NCBI RefSeq assembly: GCF_001434975.1
Contig: NZ_AZEL01000046.1
Location: 1-36,803, forward strand
DNA: 36,803 nucleotides
Source: Lactobacillus gallinarum DSM 10532 = JCM 2011
Lineage (GTDB): Bacteria > Bacillota > Bacilli > Lactobacillales > Lactobacillaceae
Reading direction: 5' to 3'
Positions 16,786-25,861 of the stretch are shown one piece after another (the first letter of the stretch is position 1; each line of letters starts with the position of its first letter). The notes beneath the pieces are model-generated. The model saw only the letters and a list, made by a program, of their open reading frames with translations, was not told the origin of the DNA and ran no database searches. Both the position numbers and the translations under genes were made by a program.

Positions 16786-17778
16786 ATGAAAAGATTAATT
16801 GGAACGCTTATTGCTCTTTTTGCTTTTTTGATTGTGGCTTTCATTTCTGAAACAAACCAAGAAAAAGCAGAACAAAAACAACCAACTGTAGGAATTTTAC
16901 AAACTATGAGTCACCCTGCTTTAGATCAAATTCATCGGGGAATTATTCAAGGGCTCAAAGAAGAAGGGTATTTTGAAGGTAAAAATATTAAAATTGATTT
17001 TCAAAATGCCCAAGGCGACCAAAGCAATCTAAAATCAATGGATGATCGCTTTATCGGGGAACATGCCGCATTAACTATCGGAATCGCTACGCCAGCAGTT
17101 CAGTCTTTAGCCAATACTCCGGGAGATACACCGGTAATCATGGGAGCTGTTAGCGATCCTCTTGGTGCACATCTAGTCAAAAGTTTAGCTCGTCCTGGTG
17201 GCAAAATCACTGGGGTTCAAGACAGACAACCAATTGCGGCTCAACTTAAATTAATGAAAACTATTATGCCTGATCTAAAAAAAGTTGGCGTTGTTTATAC
17301 TTCTAGCGATGATTCTTCTACTTCAGAATATCGAGAATTTAAACAGCTCGCAGAAAAACAAGGTCTAAATGTTACACCTTATACCATTACTTCTACCAAT
17401 GATATCGAACAAGTCGCTCAAACCTTAGCTGGAAAAGTTCAGGCAGTATATGTGCCAACTGATAACACCGTAGCTTCAGGAATTGCCACGCTACTTAAAG
17501 CAACAAACGCAGTGAAGATTCCGGTCTTTCCTGCCGCAGATACAATGGTTAAATCAGGCGGACTAGCAACTCGCTGTGTTAGTCAATACGACATGGGAAT
17601 TTTAACTGGTAGAATGGCGGGACAAGTTTTGCACGGTAAAAATCCGGCAACCTTACCCGTTAAACGAGTAACTCATTACGAAACAGTAATTAATGCTAAA
17701 ACTGCAGAGAAATTAAATATTCATATTCCAGCTTCTGTTTTATCTGCCGCACAAAAGAAAGGAAGAATTATCAAATGA
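16786..17778 (+). CDS. trpX: ABC transporter substrate-binding protein (TrpX type)
   Basis: A 330-residue exported binding protein of the ABC_sub_bind family (PF04392). The N-terminus KRLIGTLIALFAFLIVAFISE is one hydrophobic segment without a lipobox Cys, so it acts as an uncleaved anchor or signal peptide. Two Rossmann-like lobes follow (TVGILQTMSHPALDQIHRGIIQGL, then KKVGVVYTSSDDSS). Homologues sit with the same two partner genes in streptococci and lactobacilli and are predicted tryptophan importers; the Trp codons in the leader support that. Its stop overlaps the permease start (ATGA), so the genes are translationally coupled. ATG follows GAGG. Confidence 0.83.
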   Translation: MKRLIGTLIALFAFLIVAFISETNQEKAEQKQPTVGILQTMSHPALDQIHRGIIQGLKEEGYFEGKNIKIDFQNAQGDQSNLKSMDDRFIGEHAALTIGIATPAVQSLANTPGDTPVIMGAVSDPLGAHLVKSLARPGGKITGVQDRQPIAAQLKLMKTIMPDLKKVGVVYTSSDDSSTSEYREFKQLAEKQGLNVTPYTITSTNDIEQVAQTLAGKVQAVYVPTDNTVASGIATLLKATNAVKIPVFPAADTMVKSGGLATRCVSQYDMGILTGRMAGQVLHGKNPATLPVKRVTHYETVINAKTAEKLNIHIPASVLSAAQKKGRIIK

Positions 17779-18671
17779 GTTTAATTACTTCAACTATTGG
17801 TCAAGGGCTCTTATGGGGAATATTGGCTCTTGGACTTTTCCTAACATTTAGAATCCTGAACTTCCCTGATATGACCGTCGAGGGTACTTTTCCTTTTGGT
17901 GCAGCTATCTGTATCAGCGCACTAGTTCATGGCGTTAATCCAATTATCGCCACTATCCTCTCTTTTTTAGGTGGAATGCTCACAGGCTTAATTACTGGGC
18001 TGCTTTACACCAAAGGCAAAATTCCCGTTTTATTAGCTGGGATTTTAACTATGACCGGAATTTATTCTGTCAACTTACGTATTTTAGGGAAAGCAAATGT
18101 CGGCCTGCTTAATAAAGCTACATTGCTGAACGAAAAATTTTTACAAAGATTGCCCGATAATTTTCCTACTATTGTAGTTGGATTACTTTTCGCCATTTTT
18201 ATTATTTTATTGCTAGCACTTTTCTTAAATACCGATCTTGGACAAGCCTTTATCGCTACCGGTGATAATGAAAAAATGGCTCAATCATTAGGCATAAATA
18301 CCGATAACATGAAAATTCTCGGCCTAATGCTATCTAACGGTTTAATTGGTTTAGCCGGCGGATTATTAGGGCAAAATGGCGGCTATGCCGATGTTAATAT
18401 GGGAATCGGAACGATGGTTATTGGCTTAGCTGCAATTATTATTGGTGAAGTGGTTTACGGCAATTTATCTTTAACAGCACGACTAATTGCCGTAGTCATC
18501 GGCAGCATTATTTATCGTTTGATTCTATTATTAGTATTGCAACTTGGTTTCAGCACCAACGACTTCAAGTTGATTTCAGCAATTATTTTAGCCATCTGCA
18601 TGATGTTGCCTTTATTTGAAAAGAAATTTCATACTCGTAAATTATTGAAAAAAGGTGTGACTAAGCCATGA
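17775..18671 (+). CDS. trpY: ABC transporter permease (TrpY type)
   Basis: Integral membrane permease of 298 residues with about eight to nine hydrophobic segments, of the branched-chain amino acid/ribose-type family (PF02653). Marks include FRILNFPDMTVEGTFPFGA near the start and GINTDNMKILGLMLSNGLIGLAGGLLGQ, the cytoplasmic coupling loop and following helix. It forms the channel for the TrpX-type binding protein. It is coupled at both ends by ATGA overlaps, typical of one transport complex made from one mRNA. Confidence 0.85.
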   Translation: MSLITSTIGQGLLWGILALGLFLTFRILNFPDMTVEGTFPFGAAICISALVHGVNPIIATILSFLGGMLTGLITGLLYTKGKIPVLLAGILTMTGIYSVNLRILGKANVGLLNKATLLNEKFLQRLPDNFPTIVVGLLFAIFIILLLALFLNTDLGQAFIATGDNEKMAQSLGINTDNMKILGLMLSNGLIGLAGGLLGQNGGYADVNMGIGTMVIGLAAIIIGEVVYGNLSLTARLIAVVIGSIIYRLILLLVLQLGFSTNDFKLISAIILAICMMLPLFEKKFHTRKLLKKGVTKP

Positions 18672-19429
18672 GTACAATTTTAGATTTACAAAATATCACT
18701 ACCACAGTCAACGTTGGAACTAGCGAAGAAAAAAATATTCTTAAAAATATCAATTTAAAAATAAACGATGGTGACTTTATCACCCTACTTGGAACTAACG
18801 GAGCCGGGAAGTCTACGTTACTTAACATTATCAATGGTTCTATTTTTCCCACTAGCGGGAAAATTATTTTAAAAGAGCGCGATTTAACTAATTTATCTGA
18901 GGTAAAACGGGCAAAATATATTGCACAGGTTTTCCAAGATCCAAAAATGGGAACTGCACCTAGAATGACCGTTGCCGAAAATTTACTGCTGGCTACTAAA
19001 CGCGGGCAACAACGCGGATTGCATTTACGTGGATTGGACCGGCATTTAGAAGAATTTAAGCGTGAGACAGCTCAACTACCCAATGGATTAAATGAACGGT
19101 TAAATACTTTTGTCGGCAATTTATCTGGTGGTCAAAGACAAACTCTCAGTTTCTTGATGGCGACTATCAAAAAGCCTGAACTCCTTTTACTTGATGAACA
19201 TACTGCTGCTCTAGATCCAAATACCAGTCGGCAACTCCTAGAATTAACCAACAAGGTTGTTAAAAAAGAACATTTAACTTGCATCATGATTACCCACCAA
19301 TTAAAAGATGCCATTAAATATGGCAACCGCACTATTATTCTAAATAGTGGAAAAATTGTTTTAGATGTTAATGGACAAGACAAAAAGACTTTAACTGAAG
19401 AAGATATTTTGCAATATTTTACCGATTAA
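18668..19429 (+). CDS. trpP: ABC transporter ATP-binding protein (TrpP type)
   Basis: Nucleotide-binding subunit, 253 residues. Walker A is LGTNGAGKST, the Q-loop lies in IAQVFQDPKMG, the signature is LSGGQRQTLSF, Walker B LLLLDEHTAALD and the H-loop IMITHQ. It powers the importer formed with the two preceding genes. It starts within the permease stop (ATGA) and is the last gene of the operon. Confidence 0.9.
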   Translation: MSTILDLQNITTTVNVGTSEEKNILKNINLKINDGDFITLLGTNGAGKSTLLNIINGSIFPTSGKIILKERDLTNLSEVKRAKYIAQVFQDPKMGTAPRMTVAENLLLATKRGQQRGLHLRGLDRHLEEFKRETAQLPNGLNERLNTFVGNLSGGQRQTLSFLMATIKKPELLLLDEHTAALDPNTSRQLLELTNKVVKKEHLTCIMITHQLKDAIKYGNRTIILNSGKIVLDVNGQDKKTLTEEDILQYFTD

Positions 19430-19434
19430 GACTT

Positions 19435-19469
19435 AAATCCAGATGTTTTAATAAGCACCTGGATTTTTT
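19435..19469 (+). terminator. Terminator of the ABC operon
   Basis: AAATCCAGATG against CACCTGGATTT (one mismatch), 10-nt loop, T6 tail. Confidence 0.85.
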
Positions 19470-19542
19470 ATAACAAAAATTTTTTTTTTTTTATTTTTTA
19501 CTTTTTATAATTAAAACTTGGCATAAACGTTATTATAGGATC

Positions 19543-19899
19543 ATGTTTGATTCAAAGAAATTAGTTAAGATTGTTTCAGTCGCAGTTGCTTCAATGAGTT
19601 TGTTAGGTGTTAGTACTTCAGTTACCGAAGCTGCTAGCTTCACTGCTCCAAAGTTGGGTGTCGCAGAAGTTGTTCCTACTAACCCAGCTATCAAGAAAGG
19701 CGACAAGATCTTCGTTGCTATTAAAGACACTAAGAACCAAAAGGTTGCTGTTTTAAACGCAAATGGTACAAAGACTGCTAAAACAGTTTCAATGGGTTCA
19801 ACTTTCACCGCTAAAGATGTTAAGAAGACTAACGGTAAAAAGCTTGTTAAGATCAGTGGCAACCAATGGTTGAACATTAAGGATGTTGTTAAAGATTAA
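19543..19899 (+). CDS. Small secreted surface protein, SLAP-like
   Basis: A 118-residue protein with a signal peptide (KKLVKIVSVAVASMSLLGVSTSVTEAASF, cleavage likely after TEA) and a lysine-rich mature part with short beta-strand-like segments (KKGDKIFVAIKDTKNQKVAVLNANGTK ... SGNQWLNIKDVVKD). The style is that of small S-layer-associated proteins of this group; no catalytic motif is visible. A TATAAT lies at 19506-19511 after a long T-tract. The ribosome site (TAGGA) is close to the ATG. Preferred codons suggest good expression. Confidence 0.7.
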   Translation: MFDSKKLVKIVSVAVASMSLLGVSTSVTEAASFTAPKLGVAEVVPTNPAIKKGDKIFVAIKDTKNQKVAVLNANGTKTAKTVSMGSTFTAKDVKKTNGKKLVKISGNQWLNIKDVVKD

Positions 19900-19933
19900 T
19901 AAATTAAACAATATTCTAACTAAATGAATACAT

Positions 19934-19977
19934 AAAAAATGCACGAAGCCAAATTTTGACTTCATGCATTTTTCTTT
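19934..19977. terminator. Bidirectional terminator
   Basis: AAAAATGCACGAAG paired with CTTCATGCATTTTT (one mismatch), 11-nt loop, between convergent genes. Confidence 0.85.
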
Positions 19978-19986
19978 TGGTCTAAA

Positions 19987-21321
19987 TTATTTTACGTAAG
20001 TTTCTTTAATACCCATAACTGATAAAGCAGCTAAAAATCCTGAAATACCAGTGATAAGCATCATGGTTGGCATTGAGTTACCTACCATTGGGAAAATAAT
20101 GAAACTAAGGAGTGAAGCAATAATTTGTGGTAAACAAATTGAACAGTTGAACAAACCTAAGTAAGTTCCCATGTGTTTACCTGATAAAGCATTCGATACC
20201 ATAGTCAATGGATAAGTGTTCATTCCGGCCCAGCTGATTCCAATCAAAATGAATGAAAGAATCAACAACATTTGTGAATGAATTAAGAAGATTGAAGTGT
20301 AGCCAATTGCACCTAAGAGCAAACTTACACCGTAACCCATCTTGTGGTGGTCATTTGGCACCTCAGCCAAAACGTATGACCAAATTACGGCTGCAATAGA
20401 TTGAACAGCAGTTAAAACACCGAACCAGTTGCCGGCAACTTGATAGCCAGCTGAAGATGCGTTGGTTGTGTGCCATACATTTTGAGCAATCGCGCCAGTT
20501 GCGTAAGTTGAAAGGTATTGGAATGAAATCCAGCAGAAGAACTGAACTAATGAAACTTGCCAGAAAACCTTTGGGGCTTTCTTTAAAAGTTCAATCCAGC
20601 CACCACCTTCTGTGTTATCTGATTCCTTAATGCCGTGGTAACGAGCATAAGTTTCTGGATCATATTCGTGAACTCTGAAGATAGTGAACAATGACGTGAT
20701 TACCAAAACAGCTGCACCTACATAAAATGAAATGACAACTGATTGTGGTACCACACCCTTTTTAGCAGTGTTAGCAACACCAAAACTAGTTAACAAGAAT
20801 GGGAAAAATGCGGCAATTACAGCACCAAAGTTGGAAAGCATACTTTGAATTCCGTAAGCATATGATTTTTGTTCATCGTTAACCATATCACCGATCATCA
20901 TCTTAAATGGCTGCATGGCCATGTTAGAAGCAACGTCCAATACGGCAATTGCGACAGCACCGAAAATAAGTGCTTCTAAGGATCCATATCCTAAGCCAAA
21001 ACTACCAACATTTGGCAAAATGACCATTGTGATTACGGCGAAGATCATCCCGATTAACAAATAAGGTAATCTTCTACCAATCTTAGGAATCCAAGTACGG
21101 TCTGATAAAGACCCGATTCCTGGCTGTACCACCAATCCTGCAAGTGGTGGCAAAATGAAGAACCAACCTAATTTTGTTGGATCAGCCCCTAAAGTTTGGA
21201 AAATTCTACTCATTTGAGAAGTTTCCAAAGTAAATGCAATTTGTACACCTAAATAACCCAAGCTAATCATCCAAATTGTGGATGCGGCTAGCGTTGGTAA
21301 CCCTGATTTTTCTTGCTCCAA
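19987..21321 (-). CDS. MFS sugar permease (SLC45/sucrose-maltose type)
   Basis: A 444-residue major facilitator with 12 predicted membrane segments. Features are a long loop with VQPGIGSLSDRTWIPKIGRRLPYLLIG after TM2, the MFS and SLC45-type RRLPY signature, and a central hydrophilic loop EYDPETYARYHGIKESDNTEGGGW. Relatives in lactobacilli are proton-coupled disaccharide or maltose permeases. The start is TTG, 9 nt after GAGGGGAG. A cre site on the -10 region and a LacI-type palindrome upstream point to carbon-source control. No sugar hydrolase is adjacent, so the substrate is undetermined. Confidence 0.82.
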   Translation of the reverse strand: MEQEKSGLPTLAASTIWMISLGYLGVQIAFTLETSQMSRIFQTLGADPTKLGWFFILPPLAGLVVQPGIGSLSDRTWIPKIGRRLPYLLIGMIFAVITMVILPNVGSFGLGYGSLEALIFGAVAIAVLDVASNMAMQPFKMMIGDMVNDEQKSYAYGIQSMLSNFGAVIAAFFPFLLTSFGVANTAKKGVVPQSVVISFYVGAAVLVITSLFTIFRVHEYDPETYARYHGIKESDNTEGGGWIELLKKAPKVFWQVSLVQFFCWISFQYLSTYATGAIAQNVWHTTNASSAGYQVAGNWFGVLTAVQSIAAVIWSYVLAEVPNDHHKMGYGVSLLLGAIGYTSIFLIHSQMLLILSFILIGISWAGMNTYPLTMVSNALSGKHMGTYLGLFNCSICLPQIIASLLSFIIFPMVGNSMPTMMLITGISGFLAALSVMGIKETYVK

Positions 21322-21363
21322 GTTACTTTTCTCCCCTCATATAAATCGCTTTCGTGTTTTTAA

Positions 21364-21393
21364 TGATATCGATTTCAGAAAGAGCTTTCAATA
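21364..21393 (-). promoter_or_regulatory. Promoter with overlapping cre site for the MFS gene
   Basis: In minus-strand sense TTGAAA, 17 nt, TATCAT. The cre match TGAAATCGATATCA fits every fixed position of WTGNAANCGNWNNCW except the first W, and it covers the -10, so CcpA would block initiation when glucose is plentiful. Confidence 0.6.
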
Positions 21394-21424
21394 TGATTTG
21401 TTCTGTTAACGGTAACTTAATTTC

Positions 21425-21436
21425 ACAAACGTTTCT
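21425..21436. promoter_or_regulatory. LacI-family operator-like palindrome
   Basis: ACAAACGTTTCT, centred on CG with AAACGTTT symmetry, resembles MalR-type operators. It lies about 100 bp upstream of the MFS sugar permease. Confidence 0.4.
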
Positions 21437-21524
21437 TTATTTTTTCTAAAATTGAAATACTTAATCTACTCTCTACTTCTATCTTGGTAGTAAAATGTTC
21501 TCATAGATTATGGAGGTATGAATT

Positions 21525-21707
21525 ATGCTTTCACTTTTGTTAACAATTTTCTTGATTTGGCTTTTCTTCAAGTTGGGGATTGGCTTAATCAAAATTTTCG
21601 GCTTTTTACTCGTGGCCGGATTGATTTTTGTATTTTGCGCATATTTACTTATTCCATTCTTGGCTTTAGTAGCCATAGGTGGATTGGTCTTTGCGGCAAT
21701 AAGGTAA
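21525..21707 (+). CDS. Small hydrophobic membrane protein
   Basis: A 60-residue protein that is almost wholly hydrophobic, with two likely membrane helices separated by GLIKIFGF and ending in Arg. GGAGG lies about 9 nt before the ATG, and a terminator follows directly, which supports a real gene. An overlapping longer frame starting 7 bases earlier is less suited to the ribosome site. Function unknown; it has no recognisable toxin or bacteriocin signature. Confidence 0.62.
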   Translation: MLSLLLTIFLIWLFFKLGIGLIKIFGFLLVAGLIFVFCAYLLIPFLALVAIGGLVFAAIR

Positions 21708-21721
21708 TTTAGATAAAAAAT

Positions 21722-21746
21722 AAAGAGGCCAGAAGGCCTCTTTTTT
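21722..21746. terminator. Bidirectional terminator
   Basis: AAAGAGGCC-AGAA-GGCCTCTTT with T-runs on both strands, between convergent genes. Confidence 0.9.
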
Positions 21747-22317
21747 ACATACTCTTTAAATTTTCAACAATCAATTTAGCTAGTATTTCATAGCCTGCAT
21801 CCCCAAAGTGCAGGCCATCATTTTTCATCCCTTGAGCTATCTTCTTGATATCTCCTGCATCCAACATCGCTTGGCACAAATCAGCATATCTAAAATGATA
21901 TTCTTTTGCGACTTTCTCTACCACCTCAGCATATTTTCCCACCAAAGCATTATCGCGCACAAGCTGCTTTTCCTCATCAACGGCGGGTGGCGAAACAAGC
22001 AAAACATGTGGCGGATAATATGCACAAATTATCGCTGAACAAATCAGTTCCATATTTTGCTTAAATTGCGTTAACGGTACTTGCTTATGCGTTGCCAGAT
22101 CATTAGTCCCAAGTAAAATTACCAAGTTATCGCACTTTTTCACGCTCAAAACTAATTCATTAAGTCTTGCAAAAAATGCACCTGAATTGCTCCCCGACAC
22201 TGCAGTATTTTCAATTTCTACGTCAGGCAACATCTTTTTTAAATTCCAGTTAATATGCGGCTCTTCTTTGCCTTCATTGCGTGCGATGATGCTATCGCCT
22301 GTCAGTAATAATCTCAT
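21745..22317 (-). CDS. SGNH/GDSL-family hydrolase
   Basis: A 190-residue esterase/acyl hydrolase-like protein without a signal peptide. Block I is LLTGDSIIARN (nucleophile Ser), block II has AVSGSNSG (oxyanion Gly), block III LLGTNDLATH (Asn) and block V NDGLHFGDAGY (Asp-x-x-His). Natural substrate unknown. It overlaps the upstream AI-2E-family gene by 4 bp (ATGA), so the two are translated as a pair. Confidence 0.88.
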   Translation of the reverse strand: MRLLLTGDSIIARNEGKEEPHINWNLKKMLPDVEIENTAVSGSNSGAFFARLNELVLSVKKCDNLVILLGTNDLATHKQVPLTQFKQNMELICSAIICAYYPPHVLLVSPPAVDEEKQLVRDNALVGKYAEVVEKVAKEYHFRYADLCQAMLDAGDIKKIAQGMKNDGLHFGDAGYEILAKLIVENLKSM

Positions 22318-23351
22318 TTTAGAACTGCCTTCTTCTTACTCTTTTTAGTTGGCTTAATGCCTAAAACATCCAAGAAGAAAGTAAAGATTGGCACACCTAC
22401 GATCAAGCCCCAGGTGCCCCAGAAGTGTTCTGCCACAAGCAAAACCAAGAATGTGTAGAAAATTGGTAATTCAGTCTTGCTGGCCATGAACTTAGGATTT
22501 AAGACATAGGCTTCAACGGCGTGAATAATCATGATCATAATGAAAATGTAAATCACGTAGCGAATGCCGCCTACTGAGTAGCCCACAATACTTAGCGGAA
22601 TCAGTGAAATAATTACACCGGCTACTGGAACCAAACTCAAAATAAAGACCATCAAACCTAAGGCGACAATCTGTGGCATTTTCATTATAGCTAAACCGAT
22701 CATTGTCAAAGCTGTGTTACAAATCGCAATAAAGAATTGGGCCTCAAGCACTACACCAAAGGTATTGGTAAATTTTTTACCGAAATAGCGAATATCTTCA
22801 AAAAGCCACTTCAAATAACCGCTTTTAACGAATAGACTAGAAAATTCCTTCATCTTCTTTAATTCAATCGTGTAAAAGAAACTCAAGATTAGCGACATAA
22901 ATGTAGCAACCGTCAGCGTGCCGATATTAGTAGCAGTGTGAAAGGCAAAAGTCATAGCGTGCTTTGCCTGTTCAATCAACTCACCTTTACTAATGTAACG
23001 CGTTACGTACGACATCAAACGCAACGATTCATCGCTTTCATAAAATGCCATAACGGACTTCACCATCTTACTGATTTGCACCGCCAGCATGGGCAAGTAA
23101 ACCGTTATAACAAAATACAATAGCGCCAGAATTATTAGATACATGACGACAACTATTATTCCTGTCGGCATCTTAGGAATGTAATGCTGTACTAAACGAA
23201 TCAGGTGCACGATTACGTAAGTAAAAATAAATGTTAACAGAATCGTATTCATCATTGCCCGCATCTCGTACAAACAAGCTACGATTAACAAAAATACGAC
23301 AACTCTACGCAATGGCACATTGTCTTTAAATTTTTGCCAAGCTGTATTCAT
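22314..23351 (-). CDS. AI-2E family (PerM/YdiK-type) membrane transporter
   Basis: A 345-residue membrane protein of the UPF0118/AI-2E exporter family: two N-terminal helices, one further helix and a hydrophilic middle (KSVMAFYESDESLRLM), then a C-terminal block of about five helices containing LSLVPVAGVIISLIPLSIVGY and the tail VEAYVLNPKFMASKTELPIFYTFLVLL, the best conserved family stretch. Members export small molecules or act in Na+/H+ exchange; the function here is not determined. ATG follows GCGAGG. First gene of a two-gene unit. Confidence 0.88.
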   Translation of the reverse strand: MNTAWQKFKDNVPLRRVVVFLLIVACLYEMRAMMNTILLTFIFTYVIVHLIRLVQHYIPKMPTGIIVVVMYLIILALLYFVITVYLPMLAVQISKMVKSVMAFYESDESLRLMSYVTRYISKGELIEQAKHAMTFAFHTATNIGTLTVATFMSLILSFFYTIELKKMKEFSSLFVKSGYLKWLFEDIRYFGKKFTNTFGVVLEAQFFIAICNTALTMIGLAIMKMPQIVALGLMVFILSLVPVAGVIISLIPLSIVGYSVGGIRYVIYIFIMIMIIHAVEAYVLNPKFMASKTELPIFYTFLVLLVAEHFWGTWGLIVGVPIFTFFLDVLGIKPTKKSKKKAVLK

Positions 23352-23524
23352 GAATCAAACCTCGCTTTTTCCATTATTTTTGATTGTAACATGATAATTT
23401 TCTATATTTTTTGCTTTCTAAAGCTATACCACATTTTATCTAAAATTTTTTCTAATTTATTAGCCCTATTCTGATGGGATTTACAGTTTACAAATCAATG
23501 CTATCCACGATAATTTTCTACAAG

Positions 23525-23572
23525 CCACAAGATATTGTGGTACATTTAGATATGCAAGCATACATAATGTGT
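23525..23572 (+). promoter_or_regulatory. NrdR box (strong) with a possible second box
   Basis: CCACAAGATATTGTGG at 23525-23540 is a 16-bp palindrome (6-bp perfect arms) matching the NrdR box ACACWATATNTWGTGT well. A degenerate second copy ending AATGTGT lies one-box-plus spacing downstream (23557-23572, about 32 bp start to start), the usual three-helical-turn arrangement. It precedes nrdJ. I see no cobalamin riboswitch in this 250-bp gap. Confidence 0.65.
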
Positions 23573-23609
23573 TTTGTGAAACAATAATAATCTTTTAGGA
23601 GTGAAAAAC

Positions 23610-25844
23610 ATGCCATCTACTAGAATTGAACTAGATCAAAACTTTATTGATCAAGTGAAACATGAAATCAAACCTCACTGGGGTGAACTTGGCTGGGTAA
23701 CCTATAAGAGAACTTATGCCCGTTGGCTTCCTGATCAAGATCGTTCAGAAAACTGGGATGAGACAGTTAAGCGTGTGATCGAAGGTAACATCAACCTTGA
23801 TCCACGTCTAAAAGACTCTCCCTCTAAAAAAGTTATCAGCGAATTGACCAATGAAGCTAAACGATTATTCCGTTTAGTTTATGGCTTATCAGCTACCCCT
23901 TCAGGTCGTAACCTTTGGATTTCAGGAACCGATTATCAAAAACGGACTGGCGATTCATTAAACAACTGCTGGTTCATCGCTATTCGTCCTCAAGAATATG
24001 GCGACAGTCACATCGTGCCTTCTTACGTTGATAAGAGAGAAAAAGCTGTCTCCATGCCTTTCTCATTCCTATTCGATCAATTGATGAAAGGCGGCGGCGT
24101 TGGTTTTTCAGTTGTTAACGACAACATCAAGCAAATTCCTAAGGTTAATAACAAAATCGATTTAACTGTTGTAATCGATAAAGACAGCAAGTCACACGAT
24201 GCCTCAATCAAGGTTGGCGCCGTTGATAAAGACGAATGGAAAAAGCAAAATCCAGATCAAGGCGACGTGATTTACTACAGATTGCCTGATACTCGTGAAG
24301 GCTGGGTTCTTGCCAATGCCCGTTTAATTGATATGCACTTTAACCAAACCAATCCTGATCGAAAGACCAAATTAGTTTTGGACATTACTGACATTCGTCC
24401 ATACGGTGCCAAGATCCATGGCTTCGGCGGTACTGCTTCAGGTCCAATGCCTTTAGTTGAAATGTTTATCGATATCAACAACGTCATTAATGCCCGCGCA
24501 GGTAAAAACTTGACTGCTGTTGATGCGACTGACATTTGTAACTTGATTGGTAAAACAGTTGTTGCTGGCAACGTTCGTCGTTCAGCTGAGCTTGCACTTG
24601 GCTCTAGCGACGACCAAGACTTTATCAAGATGAAGCAGGATAAGAAAAAGCTTTATCACCACCGTTGGGCTTCTAACAACAGTGTGGCCATTAATTCTAA
24701 GTTTAATAATTATGGTCCAATTGCTGACGGCATTTTGCATAATGGCGAGCCTGGTATCGTTAACTTAGATTTGTCACGCAACTATGGTCGTATTGTTGAT
24801 GGCTATCAACCAGGAATTGACGATGACGTTGAAGGTACTAATCCTTGTGGAGAAATTTCTTTGGCAAATGGTGAGCCATGCAACTTGTTTGAGGTCTTCC
24901 CATACATCGCTGAAATGCAAGGCTGGGACTTAAAGGAGGCCTTCGCCTTAGCTACTCGTTTTGCTAAGAGAGTTACCTTTAGTCACTACGACTGGGAAGT
25001 TTCACGTAAGATTATTCAAAAGAACCGCAGAATCGGTATTTCAATGTCTGGTATTCAAGACTGGCTGCTTAATGACTTAGGCCACAGAGTAGTCACTGGC
25101 TTTGAAGATGCCGTCGATGCAGGAACTGGTGAAAAGATTAAGAAACCAATCTATGATTCACAGGCAGTTGAAAGAGTGGATGGCTTATACAAGGATGTAG
25201 TCGACGCAGATAAGGCCTACAGCAAGGAATTAGGCACCCACCCATCAATTAAGCACACCACAGTTAAACCATCTGGTACGGTGGCTAAATTGGCTGGTGT
25301 GTCAGAAGGGATGCACTTCCACTATGCTGGTTATTTGATTCAGAGAATTCGTTTCCAGGCTAGTGATCCATTGCTTCCAGCATTAAGAGAATGCGGCTAT
25401 CATACTGAACCAGATATTTACACTAAGAACACTATTTGCGTCGAATTTCCATTACGGGCTGCTCACGCCGATAGTAAAAACTTTGCTTCTGCCGGAACAG
25501 TTTCAATCGCGGAACAATTCGCGACCCAAGCATTCTTGCAAACATACTGGTCTGACAATGCCGTCAGCTGCACCATCACCTTCCAATCAGATGAAAATGA
25601 CGAAATTGCTCCACTTCTTCACCAATACAGACACACTATCAAATCAACTTCACTTCTTCCTTACTACGGTGGTTCACTCAAGCAAGCTCCAAAAGAGCCA
25701 ATTGACAAGAAGACCTATAAAGAAAGAGCTGCTTTGATTACTGATGATGTTGAAGAAGTATTTGCAAAGCAAAATGATGATCAAAAGGGATTAGAAATTG
25801 TAGGACAAACCGACTGTGAAGGTGGAGCTTGCCCAATCAAGTAA
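23610..25844 (+). CDS. nrdJ: Adenosylcobalamin-dependent ribonucleoside-triphosphate reductase (class II)
   Basis: Reduces ribonucleoside triphosphates to deoxyribonucleotides with a radical generated from adenosylcobalamin, working aerobically or anaerobically as a monomer. The 744-residue sequence follows the L. leichmannii enzyme throughout: KPHWGELGWVTYKRTYARWLP, SLNNCWF (first redox Cys), EGTNPCGEIS (radical Cys and Glu), FASAGTVSIAEQFATQAFLQ and the C-terminal swinging-arm cysteines in TDCEGGACPIK. A GTG three codons earlier is in frame, but AGGAG is 8 nt from this ATG. It leads an operon whose three later genes fit capture, import and adenosylation of its B12 cofactor. Confidence 0.96.
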   Translation: MPSTRIELDQNFIDQVKHEIKPHWGELGWVTYKRTYARWLPDQDRSENWDETVKRVIEGNINLDPRLKDSPSKKVISELTNEAKRLFRLVYGLSATPSGRNLWISGTDYQKRTGDSLNNCWFIAIRPQEYGDSHIVPSYVDKREKAVSMPFSFLFDQLMKGGGVGFSVVNDNIKQIPKVNNKIDLTVVIDKDSKSHDASIKVGAVDKDEWKKQNPDQGDVIYYRLPDTREGWVLANARLIDMHFNQTNPDRKTKLVLDITDIRPYGAKIHGFGGTASGPMPLVEMFIDINNVINARAGKNLTAVDATDICNLIGKTVVAGNVRRSAELALGSSDDQDFIKMKQDKKKLYHHRWASNNSVAINSKFNNYGPIADGILHNGEPGIVNLDLSRNYGRIVDGYQPGIDDDVEGTNPCGEISLANGEPCNLFEVFPYIAEMQGWDLKEAFALATRFAKRVTFSHYDWEVSRKIIQKNRRIGISMSGIQDWLLNDLGHRVVTGFEDAVDAGTGEKIKKPIYDSQAVERVDGLYKDVVDADKAYSKELGTHPSIKHTTVKPSGTVAKLAGVSEGMHFHYAGYLIQRIRFQASDPLLPALRECGYHTEPDIYTKNTICVEFPLRAAHADSKNFASAGTVSIAEQFATQAFLQTYWSDNAVSCTITFQSDENDEIAPLLHQYRHTIKSTSLLPYYGGSLKQAPKEPIDKKTYKERAALITDDVEEVFAKQNDDQKGLEIVGQTDCEGGACPIK

Positions 25845-25861
25845 TTTATTAGGAGATAAAA

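Noticed and set aside
19470-19500. Long T-tract as a phase-variable repeat controlling the small secreted protein.
   Set aside because: It lies upstream of the -10 and is interrupted; it may affect the promoter, but nothing shows length variation.
23352-23609. Cobalamin riboswitch before nrdJ.
   Set aside because: No B12-box core or multi-helix pattern seen; the GCCAC present is part of the NrdR palindrome.
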